From assembly GCA_013153495.1 (NCBI GenBank), contig JAADEH010000012.1, positions 1-64,000 of the forward strand: a DNA stretch of 64,000 nt. The letters are read 5' to 3'. The notes beneath the pieces were generated by a model. It had not been told where the DNA came from and did no database searches. It saw only the letters and a list, made by a program, of their open reading frames with translations. The position numbers and the translations under genes were made by a program. This document shows positions 53,422-63,160 of the stretch, one piece after another; within the stretch, counting starts at the first letter, position 1, and each line of letters opens with the position of its first letter. Source of the DNA: Aquificota bacterium. Its GTDB lineage: Bacteria; Aquificota; Aquificia; Aquificales; Aquificaceae.

Positions 53422-53826
53422 TCAGAAGAAAATCAATCTCAGAAGCCATCCGAATATGAGAACAGCCAGAGACAGCCCCAGTCCCAAGAAGGAAAAAGCT
53501 ATACCGAGCTTCCTTCCCATGTCCCTCTGCTTAATCCAGAGAATTACGAAGGTCAGAAGCGTGTAACCCATCAGAGCTATACCGAGCCACTTGTGGGGGA
53601 AGAGGAATATAAAGGGTGCCTTTTGTTGAACGTATTGGGTTCCCGCTACCGTCAGCCCCGTGAGGACGGCAAGTATCGAGAAAACGGTCGCCATGGCATG
53701 GTTTGTAAGTGCATAGTAAAAAACGAAGTTGCTCCTCTTCAAGATTGTGAAGTATAGGAAGTATGCTCCGTAGGCAAACACCAGTGCTCCTACCGTGAAG
53801 TATATCACCAGCGGATGATAGTTCAT
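53422..53826 (-). CDS. Four-helix membrane protein, DUF2231-like
   Basis: A 134-residue protein with four membrane helices. Histidines at the ends of helices (HPLVIYF, LTNHAMATV, FPHKWLG) follow the pattern of DUF2231-like and cytochrome b-like small membrane proteins, so heme binding is possible but unproven. The ATG at 53826 has GGAGG 8 bases upstream, inside the end of the reverse gyrase gene, so translation follows that gene. Confidence 0.7.
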   Translation of the reverse strand: MNYHPLVIYFTVGALVFAYGAYFLYFTILKRSNFVFYYALTNHAMATVFSILAVLTGLTVAGTQYVQQKAPFIFLFPHKWLGIALMGYTLLTFVILWIKQRDMGRKLGIAFSFLGLGLSLAVLIFGWLLRLIFF

Positions 53827-53831
53827 ACTCA

Positions 53832-56800
53832 CTACCTCCTCACACTCGCCTCAAACTCTATTATATCTTCGTATAGCTTCTTAAGAATATTCTTATAGTC
53901 TTCCCTGCCTTCTTCGACGCTGTCCATCAACTCCTCCAGCCTTCTCGTGAACTCCTCCGAAACGAAGGGAATAATCTTCTCCTGCTTCTTCAGAAACTCG
54001 TATATCTCCTTCCCGAGCTTTGTGGGTATGAGGAAGCCGTTTCTCTCTATGACGTATCCTCTCTCCAAGAGCTTCTCGACGGTGCTCGCATAAGTAGAAG
54101 GTCTGCCTATGCCCCTCCTCTTCATCTCCTGAACGAGACTTCCCTGGGTAAAGAGGTAAGCACTGGGAACTTCCTTAAACTCCTTAACCTTTGATACATC
54201 TACCCTGCCTTCGAGGTCTGGATGTAGCTCCAAGGGATAAACCCTGTCAAAACCGCTCTCCTCAATTCCCACTTTCAGAGTAAGCTCAAGCTCCCTTCCC
54301 TGCGCCTTTACCAAAATTCTGCGAACTCTCACCCTTGCGGGTTTCATCTGGGAAGCTATGAACTTCTTAAAGATTAGGTCGTATAGGGATATGTGGTCCC
54401 TGCCCAGGTCCTGAACCTGTCCCGAAAGAACCACCGAGCGTAGCTCCTCCGACTCCATCGGCTTTGTCGGTCTTATGCACTCGTGCGCTCCTCCCTCTCC
54501 CCACCTGCGGGGACTGAAAAACTCCTCCGACAGATTTTCCCTGAGATAACTCCTTGCGAGGGAAATTCCCGCATCGGACACCCTCGTGGAGTCGGTTCTG
54601 TGATAGGTTATAAAGCCCTTCTCGAAGAGTTCCTGAGCGAGGCTCATAGTTTTCTTTACACCGAACTTAAAGCGGTCCGAAGCCTCCTTAAGAAGCGTGT
54701 CGGTGGTAAAGGGTGGGGGTGGTCCCACTTCCTGCACTTCCTCGGAAAGGACTTCAAACTCAACAAACTCGAGACTTTCAAAAAACTCCTTAGCTTCTTT
54801 CTTGTTGGAAAATTCAAACTCAATCCTGAGCCACCTTCCGTTTTCACGGAAGGTCAAAAACACTACCGGTTTTTTCTTTCTGTATTCCCTTTCCCGCTCT
54901 ATTATCCATCCTAAGACGGGTATCTGAACCCTCCCGCCCGAGAGCCAGAGCTTCTGGAAGGTGGACTGAAGAATTCTGGAGACCTCAAAGCCTATCCACC
55001 TGTCGGATATGCGCCGAAGAACCTGAGCCTTAACGAGGTTTTCGTCAAACTCCCTCGGACTTTTCAGAGCTTCCGAAATCGCCCTTCTGGTAACTTCGTG
55101 AAACTCAATTCTCCTTATGTTCCCCACATAGGGAGAAAGAACAGCTCCCACGTCCCAACCTATCTTCTCCCCTTCCGTGTCAGGGTCCGTTGCCACGTAA
55201 GCACTTTCCACCTCCTCCCCTATCTGCCTCAAGCCCTCCACTGTTCCCTCCTTCCCCTCTATCACTTCATACACGGGGATAAAGTCTCCGTTATCCACGA
55301 AGACGCCGTGAAATCCTCCTTCCTTAGCAAGGTCAAGGATGTGCCCCAAAGATGAGGTAATCATAAGGTATAGGTCTCCTGCGGTAACCTCGAGAACCTC
55401 AAAATCACCGAACCTCCTGGATATGGGTTTTCCGAAGAAGTTAGCTATTGTTCTCGCCTTGTTGGGAGACTCCACCACTATGAGGACGGGCTTTATGTGC
55501 TCCCTTCGCTCTATGTTTGCCTTTCCCGCTATTATTTCTCTGACCTTTTTCCTGTCCAAGTCTATTTCTTGAAGGACCTCTTCGAGGTTTACCCTGTCGC
55601 ACGGGACGAATTTAACCTCCTCGTTAAACCACCTGACTTTTCTAATCAAGTTGTTGAGAGCTTTGCTGTCGTCAACGAGTATGTAGGAAAGCCCTTTCGT
55701 TATTCCACCCGCATACATTCGGGAAGTTCTGCCCGAAGCCTGAAGGTATCCCGTAACGTCCGCAACCACGAGGGTATATCCTCCCTCCGTCCTTCTTAGG
55801 GTTATCTCCTCGGACTCCTCTACGAGCCTTCTTACCTCCTCAGACAGAAGGAAGCCCTTTACCTCCTCTCTCAGAGCCTCTATCCGCTTTTTGAGGTCGG
55901 GTGTTCTATCCACGAACTCCTCGCTCAGGAAGGAATACCTCCTCAAGGTCTGTATCCAGCGGTCCACCTCACGGAGTTTGTCTTTGAGGTGCTTGGCTAT
56001 GCTGGGTCTGAGAGACAGAAGCGCCCAGAGAAGGTGGGAAACGCTCGTCTCTATGTTTAATGAAACCGTTATCTTGGGAACTCCGTAAAAGAGAGCGTAG
56101 CGAACCACGTGGGGTAAGTCCAACCCCCTCACGAGGGGATTTTTGTAAGAGGATATGCCCACTAAGACCTCAACCTCTCCCCTCTCGAACTCGGAAAAGT
56201 CCTTAACCTCTTCGTAGGACTTAGCGGATATGCCCGCTTCCCTCAGAGCCTCGACCACCTCCTTGACACCTTCCCTTCCCATCTCGGAAGATATAAAGAC
56301 AAGACCCCCCTTTCCTAAGAGCTTTACCCTCTCAAGGAGAGATTTTTTCAAGTCCCGAGTTTCTTCGTAGAGGTCGAGAACATTTCTTAAAAACACCGTA
56401 GGTCTTCCCACCTCAAACCCCAAAAGCTCCCTGAAGAGTTTTATCCTGCTCGAGCGTGGATTTCCCGTTGCGGAAGAGACCACTATCACACCCCTTGCCT
56501 TCTTAGAAATATCCTGAACCTCTCTGGAAAGCCTCCTTATCTCCTCCCAATCTTCTTCACCTTTGTTTCTCTTCTCCTTTAGCTTTATGAGCTGGTAAGC
56601 CTTCTCCACGTCCTCTTCGGAAAAACCCAGAAGGTAGAGAGCTTTATCTATGTTCTTTGCGGTCTTGAGGAAGGAGTCAACGTCGTCCACGAAAATAAAC
56701 TCGAAATCTTTGGGGATAATGTCGTAGTTTTTGTATAGATACATAGAGGTGGTAACGAGAACCTTAAAGTCTCCCCTCTCTATCCTTGCCTTCGTTTCCT

Positions 56801-57275
56801 TCTTTTTCTTCTCGGTTTTGTCCCCCGCAACGAGGAGTTCCCCCTCAGAAATTCCCATCTCAAGGAGCCTTTTCTGGGTCTGTTCCACTAAAAGCTTTGT
56901 GGGCAGGATTATGTAGCTCTTTTTTCCCTTCTTTGCAAGGTGGTATGCGGTTATAAGACCGAAGGTCGTTTTACCCACTCCCGTGGGAGCCAGAAGCGCA
57001 AAGCTCCTTTTGAGAAAAACTTTCTTCGCCCAGGACCTCTGAAGGCTCCAAGGGTCCGCCCCTACCTTTTCGAGGAAAATCCCTTCCCATTCTTTTACCT
57101 CCCTCTCCACCTCGCAGAGGTCCTTTAAAAAACCTTTTTTTATGTGAGAGCAAAGCTCCTCTCTTTGGACTTGTTCGGGAAGGCATCTTTCACAGGGAAG
57201 TCCTCTAACGAGCCTGTCCGAGCCTATGTCCCCCCCGCAGTTGGGACAGAGCTTCTCGAATACCGCTGAAATCAT
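53832..57275 (-). CDS. rgy: Reverse gyrase
   Basis: An 1147-residue enzyme that puts positive supercoils into DNA, found almost only in hyperthermophiles and extreme thermophiles. An N-terminal zinc finger (CPNCGGD, then CERC) precedes a helicase-like half with P-loop APTGVGKTT and FVDDVDSF. The topoisomerase IA half has VVESPNKARTIANFFG, ATDPDTEGEKIGWD and the catalytic tyrosine in FITYHRTDSTR (near 890). All key parts are present. TAAAAT on the minus strand (57285-57290) lies 9 bases before the ATG, with no ribosome binding site. Confidence 0.97.
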   Translation of the reverse strand: MISAVFEKLCPNCGGDIGSDRLVRGLPCERCLPEQVQREELCSHIKKGFLKDLCEVEREVKEWEGIFLEKVGADPWSLQRSWAKKVFLKRSFALLAPTGVGKTTFGLITAYHLAKKGKKSYIILPTKLLVEQTQKRLLEMGISEGELLVAGDKTEKKKKETKARIERGDFKVLVTTSMYLYKNYDIIPKDFEFIFVDDVDSFLKTAKNIDKALYLLGFSEEDVEKAYQLIKLKEKRNKGEEDWEEIRRLSREVQDISKKARGVIVVSSATGNPRSSRIKLFRELLGFEVGRPTVFLRNVLDLYEETRDLKKSLLERVKLLGKGGLVFISSEMGREGVKEVVEALREAGISAKSYEEVKDFSEFERGEVEVLVGISSYKNPLVRGLDLPHVVRYALFYGVPKITVSLNIETSVSHLLWALLSLRPSIAKHLKDKLREVDRWIQTLRRYSFLSEEFVDRTPDLKKRIEALREEVKGFLLSEEVRRLVEESEEITLRRTEGGYTLVVADVTGYLQASGRTSRMYAGGITKGLSYILVDDSKALNNLIRKVRWFNEEVKFVPCDRVNLEEVLQEIDLDRKKVREIIAGKANIERREHIKPVLIVVESPNKARTIANFFGKPISRRFGDFEVLEVTAGDLYLMITSSLGHILDLAKEGGFHGVFVDNGDFIPVYEVIEGKEGTVEGLRQIGEEVESAYVATDPDTEGEKIGWDVGAVLSPYVGNIRRIEFHEVTRRAISEALKSPREFDENLVKAQVLRRISDRWIGFEVSRILQSTFQKLWLSGGRVQIPVLGWIIEREREYRKKKPVVFLTFRENGRWLRIEFEFSNKKEAKEFFESLEFVEFEVLSEEVQEVGPPPPFTTDTLLKEASDRFKFGVKKTMSLAQELFEKGFITYHRTDSTRVSDAGISLARSYLRENLSEEFFSPRRWGEGGAHECIRPTKPMESEELRSVVLSGQVQDLGRDHISLYDLIFKKFIASQMKPARVRVRRILVKAQGRELELTLKVGIEESGFDRVYPLELHPDLEGRVDVSKVKEFKEVPSAYLFTQGSLVQEMKRRGIGRPSTYASTVEKLLERGYVIERNGFLIPTKLGKEIYEFLKKQEKIIPFVSEEFTRRLEELMDSVEEGREDYKNILKKLYEDIIEFEASVRR

Positions 57276-57307
57276 AACTTAGATATTTTATGATGACTAA
57301 GAGGAGG

Positions 57308-57325
57308 GCGGGGAGGAAACCCCGC
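57308..57325 (-). terminator. GC-rich hairpin between the lipoprotein and reverse gyrase genes
   Basis: GCGGGG and CCCCGC form a 6-bp stem with a 6-base loop just beyond the lipoprotein stop. The T run that would follow on the minus strand is missing, so it may be only a 3'-end stabiliser. Confidence 0.35.
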
Positions 57326-57333
57326 TATAGATT

Positions 57334-58110
57334 TTAAGAGCTTCCTTTTAGAGATTTGACGCTTTCCATGTTATGCTCGAGTTCATCAACGTCTATAACT
57401 TTTTCCACCCGTTCCATTATTTGAGAGTATATCTTGTTTAAAAGAGCCATAAGTTTCTTATCCGCATCCTCGTAGCCGGAATATTCTATTGCGGAGTTAT
57501 ATCCCAATGACGACAAATCTATTCTCTTGATAATAATTTTTTCCATAGATACTGGTTCATAGAAAACTAATTTTATTCCACCGATGAACTGTATAGTTCC
57601 CTTATCCCTACACCCAATAACCGGCAAACACTCACGCCTATTCTTTATTATAGGTCCGAAATCGAATTCAGGGACTACTACATAATGTATCTGCTTCTTT
57701 TGGGCGTAAGTTATTTCGTCAAAGTTATCAAAGCCACCTACAATCTTCAGCCCTTTACTTTCAAGTATTTTTTCCATGTCTGTTAACATAGCATTTCTGA
57801 GTCGTTGAGCATAATCAGAGTAATACTTTGCCTTAAGCCTATAATCAACAGGCATATTTTTTGCTATTAACGCACCAAAAGGAGATGTTGCTATAGATTC
57901 GGACATTTTTTCTTTAAAGGTGATGACAGGCTTTACAACCGCAACTTTTATATCTTTTTTAGCCTTAGATGTTGCTTTTGGTGAATAGGATAGGTCTAAT
58001 GTAGTAACTTGAGTTTTAGTGCTACACGATAAAACAATCATCACGATAACAATGAGGGTTAGAGGTAAAGTGGAAATATTAGAGGCTTTGAAAAAAGACC
58101 TTATACTCAT
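57334..58110 (-). CDS. HpaA-like lipoprotein
   Basis: A 258-residue predicted lipoprotein: basic start, hydrophobic helix, then VLSC with C29 as the lipidated cysteine. The mature part, with LDLSYSPKAT, RNAMLTDMEKILESKGLKIVG, YVVVPEFDFGPII and FYEPVSMEKIIIKRIDLSSLG, follows the order of segments in the Helicobacter HpaA (neuraminyllactose-binding hemagglutinin) family as I recall it. The family role is unclear (outer-surface or flagellar-sheath lipoprotein). The gene is AT-rich and has its own strong promoter and GGAGGG ribosome binding site, unlike its neighbours. The frame runs further up but the ATG at 58110 fits. Confidence 0.65.
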   Translation of the reverse strand: MSIRSFFKASNISTLPLTLIVIVMIVLSCSTKTQVTTLDLSYSPKATSKAKKDIKVAVVKPVITFKEKMSESIATSPFGALIAKNMPVDYRLKAKYYSDYAQRLRNAMLTDMEKILESKGLKIVGGFDNFDEITYAQKKQIHYVVVPEFDFGPIIKNRRECLPVIGCRDKGTIQFIGGIKLVFYEPVSMEKIIIKRIDLSSLGYNSAIEYSGYEDADKKLMALLNKIYSQIMERVEKVIDVDELEHNMESVKSLKGSS

Positions 58111-58144
58111 ATAAACTCCCTCCTGCTTAATTATATTGGGACAT

Positions 58145-58173
58145 ATTATAACTAATCTTACTGTAAAATTCAA
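58145..58173 (-). promoter_or_regulatory. Promoter of the HpaA-like gene
   Basis: TTGAAT (58168-58173), a 17-base spacer and a consensus TATAAT (58145-58150) on the minus strand. The leader is about 28 bases and holds GGAGGG before the ATG at 58110. Confidence 0.75.
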
Positions 58174-58187
58174 GACAAAAATAAAAT

Positions 58188-61100
58188 TTACCCCGCCTCT
58201 TCCTGCTCACGGACCACTGCGGAGAGGTTTTCTACGGGGAATACCCTAGATATTCCTCCTCTTGCGGATACTCCGAGGAGTTTGTCCGCAAAGCTGGCAA
58301 GCACTTCCCGAAGGGTTACTACTATAAACTGAGCTTCCTTGGACTTTTCCTTTATAAGCTCCCCTACCTTGCGGGCATTTGCCTCGTCCAAATGTGCGTC
58401 AACCTCGTCAAAGTAGTAAAAGGGAGAAGGCTTATACTCCTGTATGGCAAATATGAGGGACAGAGCGGCAAGGGTCTTTTCCCCTCCCGACATGGCTTCC
58501 AAATACTGAACGTCTTTGCCTCTGGGTTTGACCACGAGGTTTATACCACCGCTGAAGGGGTCTATCTCGTTCTCTATAACCATCTGAGCCTTACCGCCTG
58601 GTGATAGGAAGGAGAAGGTTTTTCTTAGGTTCTTGTTTATGTTTTCGAAGGCTTCCATAAAGGTTTTGAGTTTTTTGGTTTCTATCTCCTCTATCATCTC
58701 CTTTATGGCTTTGCGCTCTTCCTGGAGCTTTGCGTGTTTGTCCTGGTAGTCCTGATACCTTTCAAGCTCCTCCTTGTAATCTTCATCCGCTCTGAGGTTC
58801 ACATTTCCTAAGTGCTGAAGCTCCCTCTCTATACGGAAGAGCCTTTCCTTGAGCTTTGCGGTGCTTTCCTTTACCTCGGGAAGAGGTCCTTCAAATTCAA
58901 GCTCCTGAAGTCTTTGATTTAGGTCCGTGAGCTTCTGCTCAACTCTGCTGAGATTTGCGCTAAGGTCTCCAACCTTTGAATGCAGGTCTTCCTCCTCAAC
59001 TCTGAGCCTGCCGAGGCTCGCCTGAAGGTCCCTCACTTCCTCCTCGAGCTTGTCCTTTTCCTTGTAGTGCTGATATACCTGAGCTTCTATGTCCTTCACT
59101 TTCTCCTCGAGCTGAGACCTTCTGGTTTTAAGCTCCTCTATCTCCTTCCCGAGGGTTTCGAACTCCCTTTCGAGGTCTTCTATGCGGAGCTTTTTCCTGT
59201 TTATCTCCTCTTCGAGAGCCTTTATTTCCGACTCTTTGTCCTTGAAAGCGAGCTTTATCTCCTCGAGCTGTGCCCTCTTGTTCTCCGCCTTTCTCTTTAT
59301 CTTCTCGTATTCCTGTCTTTTTTCCTCTATTCCCGAAGAACGGTAGTAATTTATTATGTCCTGTCGCTTGAGTATCAGGTTCCTGAGCTTCTCCTCACTG
59401 TATTCTATGTCTTCTTTTAGAGCCTTCAGTTTCTCCCTTATTTCCTCCTCCTGAGACTTGAGAACTTCCACGTATTCGTAGGCTTTTTCTATTTTCTGGT
59501 CGAACTCCTTGAGCTTTTTGTCTCCTTCTTTCGAAAGCTCTTCAAACTCGGAGAGTTTCTTTTCGAGAACCTTTAAAACTCCTTCTTTCTCCGCTATCTC
59601 GCTCCTTATTGCCCTGAGCTTTATTATGAGGTCCTGCTCCTTCTCTCTCAGCTCCTGCTCCTCTATGTCGAGCTTTCTCTTTTCCTCTTCGTAAAACTTG
59701 CGACCGAGTTCCCCTCCCGACCTCTGACTGCCCCCCGTTATAACACCGCTCTTTTCGAACAGCTCACCTTCGAGGGTAACCATTCGGTAGTTTCCTATTC
59801 CTATGTTCTTAGCGGACTCAAAATTTTCCACTATCAGGGTGTCTCCGAAGGCAAAGCGAACAGCCCTTTCAAAGCGCTTGTCGTATTCCACGAGGTTTAT
59901 GGCAAAGTCAATAGCTCCCCTCGTGCGGGGGTAGGGGGGAAGTGTGCTCTCCGCCCTTATGCGGTTGAGAGGTATAAAGCTCATACGACCGAGATTTCTT
60001 TCCTTCAGAAAGTCTATGCACCTTTTGGCTACGTCTTCGTTTTCAACTACCACATACTTGAGCCTTCCGCCTCCCGCAACTTCTACCGCCCTTATGTGCT
60101 CGGGGTCTTTTACGGTTATGAGGTCCCCTACTGTTCCGTAAACTCCCTCTATGCCTTCGAACAGAACATCCAAAGGCTCCGAGCTGGCAAGCTTGCTCTC
60201 CACGTAAGCCTTTGCCTTTATAACCTCCTCTATCTTCTTCCTTACCTGTCGCAGTTCCTCCTCGGTCTTTTTCAGGTAATCCTTTTCCTGTTTTAGGGTG
60301 TCCTGCTCCACCGCTTTCATTCTTCTATACTTTTCAAGCTCGCCGAAGGACTCCTCTATGCGCCTTTTTGTCTCCTCCTTCTCTTCCTTGAGCTTCTCTA
60401 TGTCCTCAAGGGTCTTCTCTATCTTCAGCTCTATCTCCCTCAGCTTCAGTCTCAGGTTGTTTTCCTCCTCTTTCTTCTTCTCTATGTGTTCCTTGAGCTG
60501 TTTTTCCTTCTCCTCCGCACGCTGAGCCTCTTCTATTGACACTTTGAGTTTGTCGTCAAGCTCCTTGAGCTTTCTGTAGGCTTCCTCTTCCTCCTCCTTC
60601 AGGGTTTCGTATTCCCTCTCCCTTAGTCTCAGCTCCTCCTCGAGAGCGGAAAGCTCTTCTTTTAGGTTTTCCACGTCCTTGAGAAGATATCCGAGAGCCT
60701 TCTCCTCCTTCTCCTTTTCCAGAAGGAGTTCCTCCCTGCGTCTCTCCTTAGCCTCTATTTCCTTCCCTATGTGCTCTATGTCCGAAGAAATCTTCCCTAT
60801 CCTTTCCCTAAAGGGGAGAAGCTTCTCACTGAGTTCCTTGAGTCTTCCTTCCTTTTCCGAGAGCAAAGCTTCTCTTTCTCTTATCTCCTCCTTTATCTGG
60901 GAGAGCTTTTCCTTGAGTTCCTGAAGTTGAGCGCTCAGCTTCTCCTTCTCGGAGCTGAACTTCTTAATTTCCTTGGAAAGCAGAGCTATTTCAAGCTCTC
61001 TTTTCTCTTTGTTTAATTCCCTATACCTGTCGAGTTTTTCCTTCTCCTCCTTGAGTTTGTCCAGCTGAATTTTTATCTCGTCCAGAAGGAGCTTCAGCTC

Positions 61101-61667
61101 CCTTATCTTTATGTCCACCTCCATGAGGTCGTTTATGGCTCTTTGCTTCTTGGTCTCGTATTCGCTTATTCCCGCAACGTCCTCTATTACCTTCCTCCTC
61201 TCGACGGGGGTCATCTTGAGAAACTTTATGATGTCCCCTTGGAGAACCACGTTGTATCCGTTCTCGTATATGCCAGCCTTCGAGAGGAAGTCCTTTAAAT
61301 CCTTTTCCCTAACGGTGGTGCCGTTAACTTTAAAGGTGCTCCTCCCGTCCTGAGACACCTTACGGGATATAACTATCACCTCATCGGGAACGGGGAAAGC
61401 CCCTTCGTTCCTAAAGTGAACCTCAACGTAAGCGTGGGGTGCCCTGTCCCCATCTTTGGAAAATATCAGGTAGGAGAGGTTTTTTGCTCTGAGGGTCTTT
61501 GTGGTGGCTATCCCCAAAGCGAAGGATATGGCATCTCCTATGTTGGACTTGCCCGCACCGTTGGGACCAACTATGGATATGAAGCCCGCACCGAGAGGTA
61601 TCTCCCTCCTTTCCTTCCCGTAGGACTTGAAGCCCTCAACGACTATCTTCTCAACGAAAGCCTTCAT
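58188..61667 (-). CDS. smc: Chromosome segregation protein SMC
   Basis: An 1159-residue condensin ATPase. The head halves are at the ends (IVGPNGAGKSNIGDAISFALG near 30-50; EAMSGGEKTLAALSLIFAIQEYKPSPFYYFDEVDAHLDEAN near the C-terminus). Two long coiled coils flank a hinge near 500-640 (EGIEGVYGTVGDLI, GGRLKYVVVE, GGELFEKSGVITGGSQRSGG-like end). It compacts and aligns sister chromosomes with ScpA/ScpB, which are not in the window. It overlaps lpxD by 4 bases at its start, so it belongs to the envelope operon. Confidence 0.97.
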   Translation of the reverse strand: MKAFVEKIVVEGFKSYGKERREIPLGAGFISIVGPNGAGKSNIGDAISFALGIATTKTLRAKNLSYLIFSKDGDRAPHAYVEVHFRNEGAFPVPDEVIVISRKVSQDGRSTFKVNGTTVREKDLKDFLSKAGIYENGYNVVLQGDIIKFLKMTPVERRKVIEDVAGISEYETKKQRAINDLMEVDIKIRELKLLLDEIKIQLDKLKEEKEKLDRYRELNKEKRELEIALLSKEIKKFSSEKEKLSAQLQELKEKLSQIKEEIREREALLSEKEGRLKELSEKLLPFRERIGKISSDIEHIGKEIEAKERRREELLLEKEKEEKALGYLLKDVENLKEELSALEEELRLREREYETLKEEEEEAYRKLKELDDKLKVSIEEAQRAEEKEKQLKEHIEKKKEEENNLRLKLREIELKIEKTLEDIEKLKEEKEETKRRIEESFGELEKYRRMKAVEQDTLKQEKDYLKKTEEELRQVRKKIEEVIKAKAYVESKLASSEPLDVLFEGIEGVYGTVGDLITVKDPEHIRAVEVAGGGRLKYVVVENEDVAKRCIDFLKERNLGRMSFIPLNRIRAESTLPPYPRTRGAIDFAINLVEYDKRFERAVRFAFGDTLIVENFESAKNIGIGNYRMVTLEGELFEKSGVITGGSQRSGGELGRKFYEEEKRKLDIEEQELREKEQDLIIKLRAIRSEIAEKEGVLKVLEKKLSEFEELSKEGDKKLKEFDQKIEKAYEYVEVLKSQEEEIREKLKALKEDIEYSEEKLRNLILKRQDIINYYRSSGIEEKRQEYEKIKRKAENKRAQLEEIKLAFKDKESEIKALEEEINRKKLRIEDLEREFETLGKEIEELKTRRSQLEEKVKDIEAQVYQHYKEKDKLEEEVRDLQASLGRLRVEEEDLHSKVGDLSANLSRVEQKLTDLNQRLQELEFEGPLPEVKESTAKLKERLFRIERELQHLGNVNLRADEDYKEELERYQDYQDKHAKLQEERKAIKEMIEEIETKKLKTFMEAFENINKNLRKTFSFLSPGGKAQMVIENEIDPFSGGINLVVKPRGKDVQYLEAMSGGEKTLAALSLIFAIQEYKPSPFYYFDEVDAHLDEANARKVGELIKEKSKEAQFIVVTLREVLASFADKLLGVSARGGISRVFPVENLSAVVREQEEAG

Positions 61668-62638
61668 CTCAGCTTCTTAATTATCTCGGGAAGCCTCATA
61701 AGAGTCGCATATATGCGCTTCCACTTACTCCACTCCACAGCGGGAATTGAAGACCCATAGACCTTTCCGCCCTCGAGACTCTTTGATACACCCGACTTGG
61801 CAGTTACCGTAGCGTTGTCCCCTATCTCTACGTGGTCCGCAACCCCCACCTGACCTGCGAGCACCACACCCTTTCCAGTCCTCACGCTTCCCGATATTCC
61901 CACCTGACTCACTATTATGTTCCCCTCACCTATATCACAATTATGAGCAATCATAACGAGGTTATCAACCTTGGAGAACCTTCTCACACGGGTCGAGTCT
62001 ATGAGCGCCCTATCGATGGTGGTGTTAGCCCCAATTTCCACATCGTCCTCTATAACCACATTCCCTATGTGATTGAGCTTCCTTATGCCCTCCTTCCCTA
62101 TGTGGTATCCGAAGCCGTCCGCCCCTATTACAGCCCCGCTGTGAATTCTCACCCTCTTCCCTATCACCGTGTTGGGATATATGTGAACACCGCTGAAGAT
62201 AACGCTCCCCTCACCCACGACCGTGTTCCTGCCTATGTAAGTAAAGGGATAAACCTTCACCCCCTCTTCGAGAACTACCCCGTCCTCTATGCAGACGAAG
62301 GGACCCACATAAACGCCCCTGCCCATTTTCACATCCTTTCCTACATGAGCCTTTGGAGATACCCCTTCGGGGTGTTTTTCAGGATAAAAGAAGTCTAAGA
62401 ACTTAGCCAAAGCCAGCCTGACGTCATCAACGAGTATGTAGTTGGGAAAGTCTATCTCGGAACTCACCACCAAGGCTGAGGGATTTCCCCTGAGAGCCTT
62501 TTCCACGTCTTTGGCAGAGGGACAAAAGACAACCGTCCCCTCCTTGGGAACGGAAGGAGAAGATATACCCCTAAGCTCGAGGTTTTCGTCGCCCTTTAGC
62601 TCACCCTCTACCGCACGAGCAACTTCGCCCAGCTTCAT
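61664..62638 (-). CDS. lpxD: UDP-3-O-acylglucosamine N-acyltransferase
   Basis: A 324-residue enzyme that adds the second acyl chain in lipid A synthesis. An N-terminal uridine-binding domain (residues 1-100) precedes a left-handed beta helix of hexapeptide repeats (VIGKRVRIHSGAVIGADGFGY). The catalytic histidine is in VMIAHNCDIGEGN. It shows the organism makes LPS. It is linked by 4-base overlaps to ompH before it and smc after it. Confidence 0.96.
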   Translation of the reverse strand: MKLGEVARAVEGELKGDENLELRGISSPSVPKEGTVVFCPSAKDVEKALRGNPSALVVSSEIDFPNYILVDDVRLALAKFLDFFYPEKHPEGVSPKAHVGKDVKMGRGVYVGPFVCIEDGVVLEEGVKVYPFTYIGRNTVVGEGSVIFSGVHIYPNTVIGKRVRIHSGAVIGADGFGYHIGKEGIRKLNHIGNVVIEDDVEIGANTTIDRALIDSTRVRRFSKVDNLVMIAHNCDIGEGNIIVSQVGISGSVRTGKGVVLAGQVGVADHVEIGDNATVTAKSGVSKSLEGGKVYGSSIPAVEWSKWKRIYATLMRLPEIIKKLR

Positions 62639-63141
62639 TTCTTCTTGGGAACTCCTGCATCGATTATGTTAATAACGTCGGTGGTTATGTCCATATCTGA
62701 TTCCTTGTATATGAACACACCGCAGTCTATAACGCCCGAATAGCCCCTCTCCTTCGCCAGCTTCTCCGAAGCCTCCTTCACCCTGTTATAAACCATGTTT
62801 TCGAGCCTCTGTCTCATATCGGTAAGCTCCTTCTGAGCCTTCGCCTGCAACTCCCTCGCCTGACTTTCGAGCTTCTGATACTCCTTTATCTTCTCCTCCT
62901 TAGCCTTCTGGGATATGGCTTTACTCTCTATCTGCTTCTTGAGGTCCTCGAGCTTTTTCTCCAACTCCCCCAACCGCTTCTGGTATTCAACCAGCTTGTC
63001 CCTGAGTTCCGCCTGTGCCTGAGCCACGAGCTTCGACTCCTGAAGTATCCTGTTGGTGTCCACGCAAGCGAGCTTTCCCTGAGCAAAGGACATAAGGGAT
63101 AAACTGAAAATCCCGACCAGAAGAATGAGAACCTTAACCAT
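62635..63141 (-). CDS. OmpH/Skp-family periplasmic chaperone
   Basis: A 168-residue exported protein: signal peptide MVKVLILLVGIFSLSLMSFA, then GKLACVDTNRILQES and a long charged helical hairpin. Skp holds unfolded outer-membrane proteins. GGAGGTGAAA sits directly before the ATG at 63141, so the longer frame to 63189 is not used. The gene order ompH-lpxD is common in Gram-negative bacteria. Confidence 0.93.
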   Translation of the reverse strand: MVKVLILLVGIFSLSLMSFAQGKLACVDTNRILQESKLVAQAQAELRDKLVEYQKRLGELEKKLEDLKKQIESKAISQKAKEEKIKEYQKLESQARELQAKAQKELTDMRQRLENMVYNRVKEASEKLAKERGYSGVIDCGVFIYKESDMDITTDVINIIDAGVPKKK

Positions 63142-63160
63142 TTTCACCTCCTTTTCTATA

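Noticed and set aside
58980-59420. 146-residue leucine-rich frame antisense to smc
   Set aside because: Arises from the coiled-coil codons of smc read backwards.
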